Below, in pieces: positions 13,873-16,746 of a stretch of DNA of 16,746 nucleotides (its first letter is position 1; each line of letters opens with the position of its first letter). The stretch comes from CAYFJO01 sp964343305 (GTDB lineage Bacteria; Planctomycetota; Planctomycetia; Pirellulales; Pirellulaceae). A program made the translations under genes and the position numbers. The notes under the pieces are model-generated. The model was not told the origin of the DNA and ran no database searches. It saw nothing but the letters and a program-made list of their open reading frames with translations. The stretch is from contig CAYFJO010000218.1 of the NCBI GenBank assembly GCA_964343305.1, forward strand, positions 1 through 16,746. The letters are read 5' to 3'.

Positions 13873-15144
13873 ATGGCTAGTCTGTCACGCTCCTCCGGCG
13901 GCACGTACCATCTTGTGTTTCGTTACGACGGCAAACAATTCCGTCGCTCGTTGGAAACCAATGACACTCAACAAGCGAAACGCAAAAAGGCAATTGTCGA
14001 ACAAACATTGGCTTATCTAAAGGACGGCGTGCTCACGCTCCCCCACTCCGCCACCGCCGATCAACTGTGGCAATTCCTGCGCTCGGCAGGCAAAACGCCG
14101 GTACTACCAACGATCGCTACCAGCGTGACGCTCGCCCGTTTAATCAATCTTTACTTTGACAGTTTTCCTGATGGCACAAAGGAAGCGAACACGCTAAAGA
14201 CGGAACGCTACCATCTTAACCACGCCTGCCGAATTCTCGGACAACGCACTGCTTTGGAAACCATCGATCCACCCGCTTTGCGCCGCTACATCAAAACACG
14301 CGAGAAAGAACGTGGCCGTCGTGGCCGTCCCGTCAGGCCTGTCACCATTCGCAAAGAACTGCAAACGCTGCGGCAAATTTGGGAATTTGCCAAGAGCGAA
14401 GGCTTCGTGCGTGGCGACAATCCCGTTGATTTGATCAAAAAGCCACGCAAGAGCCAAAAACCGCCATTCATGTGTTGGGATGAGATTGAGCGACGCATCG
14501 GCCGTGGTGGTCTGTCGAACGACGACGAAGCCGACCTGTGGGAATCCCTCTTTCTCCGCGAAACAGAAGTCGCAGAGTTTTTATCCCACGTAAAGTCCGT
14601 TGCATCCAGTTATCGTCGTTTTCTTGGCATCTACGCTGCCATTGCCTTCTGCGCCTACACCGGTGCCCGGCGGTCGGAGATGTACCGGTGTCAAATAGAC
14701 GACGTCAACGGCCAAGTGTTCTTGCGTGAAAAGAAACGCGCGAAGCAACAAAGAATTACCTTCCGAGAGGTGCCGCTGCATCCAGAGTTAGCGGAGATTC
14801 TAGACCAATGGTTAACCTCCCATCCTGGCGGACCGCACCTATTTTGCAAAGCGAATCAGAAATCTCTAGACGTGAATTCCTCCTGGGAAGCCTTCAAAGC
14901 CGTCACCCGCAACAGCAAATGGCACGTCCTTCACGGCTACCACGTCCTGCGACATTCCTTTGCCAGCAACTTGGCTCGACACAGTGTCGACCAATACAAG
15001 ATCGACGAGATGATGGGACACCAGACGGAGGAAATGCGGCGGCGCTGTCTGACGTTCCAAACGAAGTTTGCAACCCAAAAGTGCCTAACGGCTGACGCGG
15101 ACTTTGCAACACGACGTCAGGGCTTTTCAGCGTCCGTTCTGTAG
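13873..15144 (+). CDS. Tyrosine recombinase/integrase with Cys at the nucleophile position
   Basis: The product is 423 residues from the ATG at 13873 (AAGGG 7 bases upstream; MASLSRSSGGTYHLVFRYDG is typical of planctomycete integrases). The N-terminal arm and core-binding domain (about 1-190) are followed by the catalytic domain. Visible active-site residues are Arg266 in TGARRSE, a Lys in FLREKKR near 287, His357 and Arg360 in HVLRH, and His383 in MMGHQTEEM. The nucleophile should be nine residues after that His, as in XerD; here residue 392 is Cys (codon TGT, one transition from TAT), within MRRRCLTF, and no Tyr follows. Most likely it is inactivated, but the frame is otherwise intact. Placement just 3' of tRNA-Gln marks it as an island integrase. 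C-terminal alignment beyond 392 is divergent. Confidence 0.88.
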   Translation: MASLSRSSGGTYHLVFRYDGKQFRRSLETNDTQQAKRKKAIVEQTLAYLKDGVLTLPHSATADQLWQFLRSAGKTPVLPTIATSVTLARLINLYFDSFPDGTKEANTLKTERYHLNHACRILGQRTALETIDPPALRRYIKTREKERGRRGRPVRPVTIRKELQTLRQIWEFAKSEGFVRGDNPVDLIKKPRKSQKPPFMCWDEIERRIGRGGLSNDDEADLWESLFLRETEVAEFLSHVKSVASSYRRFLGIYAAIAFCAYTGARRSEMYRCQIDDVNGQVFLREKKRAKQQRITFREVPLHPELAEILDQWLTSHPGGPHLFCKANQKSLDVNSSWEAFKAVTRNSKWHVLHGYHVLRHSFASNLARHSVDQYKIDEMMGHQTEEMRRRCLTFQTKFATQKCLTADADFATRRQGFSASVL

Positions 15145-15493
15145 ACGATTTCGAGTTCCCGCTGCCAAAGACCAGAAGTTGAGAATATGCGTTTAAAGCG
15201 AAACTGTAGAACCTGGAAAGGCTAGCCCGTTAGAGGGGCTAGCGACAGAAAATCGTTGGGTCCTTTGCGGCCACCCCCGCTACGGTCGTGCCGACCCTCA
15301 TCGACGCGTTTTCTTTGACGCGTTGTTATTTTTGGCTAGAGTAACTGTTACGAAGTTGATCAAGTTTGTAAACATCGTTCTCGACGTGCTCGTGAGCATC
15401 ATTCCCGGAATAGTAAAATCACGGCTCAAGTTTTTCGACCGTAGGAGATGAAGAAAAGAGAGTATCCCAATCATCTCACGAAGGGCTTCTCTA
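15145..15493. other. Gap between integrase and island gene
   Basis: No gene is supported. A perfect 8-bp hairpin, gctagccc (15221-15228) with gggctagc (15236-15243) and a 7-base loop, may terminate the integrase transcript or be one of the GCTAGC-type intergenic palindromes. The rest is moderately AT-rich upstream of the next gene, with no promoter I can defend. Confidence 0.5.
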
Positions 15494-15958
15494 ATGATCG
15501 CCATCAACATCGAAGGCAACGGAAACAAAATTGTTCTTGGCACTGGTGATCAACTCCAAAGCCGCCAAGTCGATCCGGCGCGCTGGGTTGCTTGGGTTGA
15601 TGATCAACTCTCCATTGTCCGCTGTGTCGATTGTGGTCGTGGGCTGCGTGCCTACGATGAAAGAATTCATCGCTTCGTAAAATCAGATGCGGTGGACGCG
15701 ATTCGCCCCGCCTACGTTGATGAGACTTGCGACACGATCGCCTTGGACGAAGAACTCCAGTTGGTCAACGACGAGGTTGAATACGCCGATGCTGTGTCAG
15801 ACACTGAGCAAGAAATCGATATGCTGAGGTCGATCGTCGACGGGCGAGGCCGAGAAATCGAAGAACTGAAATCACAGATTTCTGCGCTTACGGAGATGGT
15901 CGCGGGACTAGTGAATGCCAAGATGCCGATGAGGTACGTGGCAATCGACACGATGTGA
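15494..15958 (+). CDS. Hypothetical protein with CxxC motif and coiled coil
   Basis: The product is 154 residues from an ATG 8 bases after AAGGG. It begins MIAINIEGNGNKIVLGTGDQ, a Gly/Asn-rich pair of short strands seen at the start of some mobile-element and conflict-system proteins. A single VRCVDCGRGLRAYDERIHRF motif (Cys44, Cys47) resembles half of a zinc ribbon or finger. The second half is acidic and helical, with a likely coiled coil at about 100-140 (DTEQEIDMLRSIVDGRGREI). No signal peptide or membrane segment is visible. It is the first gene downstream of the integrase and so is probably island cargo. No family is recognised and no function is claimed. Confidence 0.6.
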   Translation: MIAINIEGNGNKIVLGTGDQLQSRQVDPARWVAWVDDQLSIVRCVDCGRGLRAYDERIHRFVKSDAVDAIRPAYVDETCDTIALDEELQLVNDEVEYADAVSDTEQEIDMLRSIVDGRGREIEELKSQISALTEMVAGLVNAKMPMRYVAIDTM

Positions 15959-15964
15959 GACTAT

Positions 15965-16006
15965 GGCAAGGTAGGACGTACTCGGTTCGTCCTAATTGGC
16001 TTTGCC
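15965..16006 (+). terminator. Hairpin after the CxxC/coiled-coil gene
   Basis: Arms taggacg (15972-15978) and cgtccta (15988-15994) pair around a 9-base loop, and flanking ggcaa and ttgcc extend the stem with an internal bulge. It begins within ten bases of the stop codon. There is no T-run, so termination efficiency is uncertain. Confidence 0.45.
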
Positions 16007-16088
16007 GTAACCAGAAGGACCTTGGTTAGAGTCTCATTCGGGGAGCTTCAAAGTTAGCCGCGAACTAACGCGGCAATTTGGTTAACAG

Positions 16089-16121
16089 AAAACGCCGAGA
16101 TTGAGAGTCTCGGCGTTTTTT
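16089..16121 (+). terminator. Strong intrinsic terminator
   Basis: Arms aaaacgccgaga (16089-16100) and tctcggcgtttt (16108-16119) form a perfect 12-bp stem with a 7-base loop and end in six T (16116-16121). This is the clearest rho-independent terminator in the window. The A-rich start of the left arm also makes it usable on the other strand. Confidence 0.85.
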
Positions 16122-16196
16122 CGTATCTGTTGATCTCTGAAAGAGTTGCGACGACCTTGAAAAACTTGCCGCGCTCTCTTTCCGTAATACGAATTT

Positions 16197-16248
16197 CGGG
16201 GTCCCGTTCCGGACCGTAGGGGGTTGGGGCTGACGGGACCCCGTTTTT
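16197..16248 (+). terminator. Long-loop GC-rich terminator-like hairpin
   Basis: Arms cggggtcccgt (16197-16207) and acgggaccccg (16233-16243) pair perfectly over 11 bp around a 25-base loop and are followed by five T. A related segment, ggttggggacggaccccgtt, occurs at 16303-16322, which suggests a small repeat family rather than only a terminator. Confidence 0.55.
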
Positions 16249-16277
16249 GAAACGCGAACTCTCTGACTCTCTCTTGT

Positions 16278-16739
16278 TTGGTGCCAAAACGGTTAACAGG
16301 ACGGTTGGGGACGGACCCCGTTCGGGACTCGGACGCTTCGGCGGCGAGGCTTTCCGGCGCTCATCAACGGAATCTGACATTTCGCGTCGTGGACGAATCA
16401 ACCGGCCATCCTGTCGCTGGCGTTCAGTCGTCACTTGAATCGCCAATGTGGCAACCTGCCATGCCAGGTCTGTTTCCGGTGCGTGTCTGGTTTCCTCTGA
16501 GCGGAAGCTCGGTAACGACGGATTCCGACGGAATGGTGCACTACTCCAATGTCCGGTCTGATCTAAAAGTGCGTTTCCAAAAAGAAGGCTATCAGGAAGT
16601 ATTGGTCGACCGGATTTGGCCGACGATTGAAATGCGGCAACTTCCGCGCGATGAGCCAATCGGCGAAGAGGTGATAGATGGTGCGATCCTCGTACCAATC
16701 AAACGTCGCACAACAGCGCATGCAGCGCATGCCCGCTGA
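16278..16739 (+). CDS. Transthyretin-like regulatory domain protein, start uncertain
   Basis: The frame spans 153 codons from a TTG. Residues from about 33 form a beta-sandwich of the carboxypeptidase-regulatory/transthyretin-like type: LTFRVVDESTGHPVAGVQ, then VTTDSDGMVHYSNVRSDLKV with RFQKEGYQEVLV. Such modules in planctomycetes occur in exported proteins, often repeated. The first ~32 codons lie in a G-rich hairpin/repeat segment and look non-coding, and no signal peptide or good ribosome binding site precedes the domain. The gene is therefore either a 5'-truncated remnant or has a start I could not find. It ends ILVPIKRRTTAHAAHAR with a normal stop seven bases before the window edge. The domain call is moderate and the functional role is not known. 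Confidence 0.5.
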   Translation: MVPKRLTGRLGTDPVRDSDASAARLSGAHQRNLTFRVVDESTGHPVAGVQSSLESPMWQPAMPGLFPVRVWFPLSGSSVTTDSDGMVHYSNVRSDLKVRFQKEGYQEVLVDRIWPTIEMRQLPRDEPIGEEVIDGAILVPIKRRTTAHAAHAR

Positions 16740-16746
16740 GCCGCCT

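Noticed and set aside
15405..15413. A short match (tcccggaa) to the tRNA-Gln 3' end as an attachment site
   Set aside because: Eight or nine bases are expected by chance; a real attachment repeat would cover most of the T-arm and acceptor end.
16054..16698. A 214-codon leftward frame at the right edge
   Set aside because: It crosses two terminator hairpins and is antisense to the transthyretin-like domain. Its residues show no domain pattern.

Overview
The window looks like chromosomal DNA from a planctomycete, probably of the Pirellulaceae (Rhodopirellula-like). The case rests on gene families: a very large secreted protein joining ThuA, discoidin, 'Pirellula/Verrucomicrobium' dehydrogenase, HEAT and CxxCH cytochrome domains; a DUF1501 remnant; an FHA-GAF-SpoIIE phosphatase; a DUF6159-type membrane protein; and a TIGR03067-like fragment. 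Intergenic palindromes and TCGTCATT-type repeats also fit. No database search was possible, so family names come from recognised motifs.

Layout. 1-1200 is toxin-antitoxin (TA) territory: a VapB-like antitoxin with an odd tail (-), then an addiction-module antitoxin and RelE/ParE toxin pair (+), which sits between two diverged ~130 bp direct repeats. 1308-2009 is an unrecognised gene (+), convergent with and overlapping the 3' end of the 1297-residue ThuA/cytochrome protein (1998-5891, -). 6117-7500 is a scrap yard: an unrecognised gene, the last ~100 codons of a DUF1501 gene, an intact DUF433 antitoxin, the first ten codons of a DUF5615 toxin, and the 3' half of a vapC gene, fused end to end. 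7515-9351 holds a Cys-cluster protein (-), a CcbP-like calcium-binding protein (+) and a small lipoprotein (+). 9486-13246 is a leftward run: FHA-GAF-PP2C phosphatase, a 4'-phosphopantetheinyl transferase overlapping it by ATGA, a TIGR03067-like fragment, then a DUF6159 membrane protein.

At 13640 there is tRNA-Gln(CTG), followed by a terminator and a tyrosine recombinase (13873-15144), the usual layout of a tRNA-anchored genomic island. The recombinase keeps Arg, His/Arg and His of the active site, but Cys occupies the nucleophile position. A small CxxC/coiled-coil protein follows, then a block of hairpins and a gene with a transthyretin-like regulatory domain of uncertain start at the right edge.

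How the parts relate: the phosphatase and the phosphopantetheinyl transferase are probably co-translated. The TA pieces record repeated insertion and decay of small modules in non-essential DNA. The ThuA/cytochrome protein probably acts outside the cytoplasm in oxidative attack on carbohydrates. I found no CRISPR array, rRNA, complete insertion sequence or clear complete defence system.
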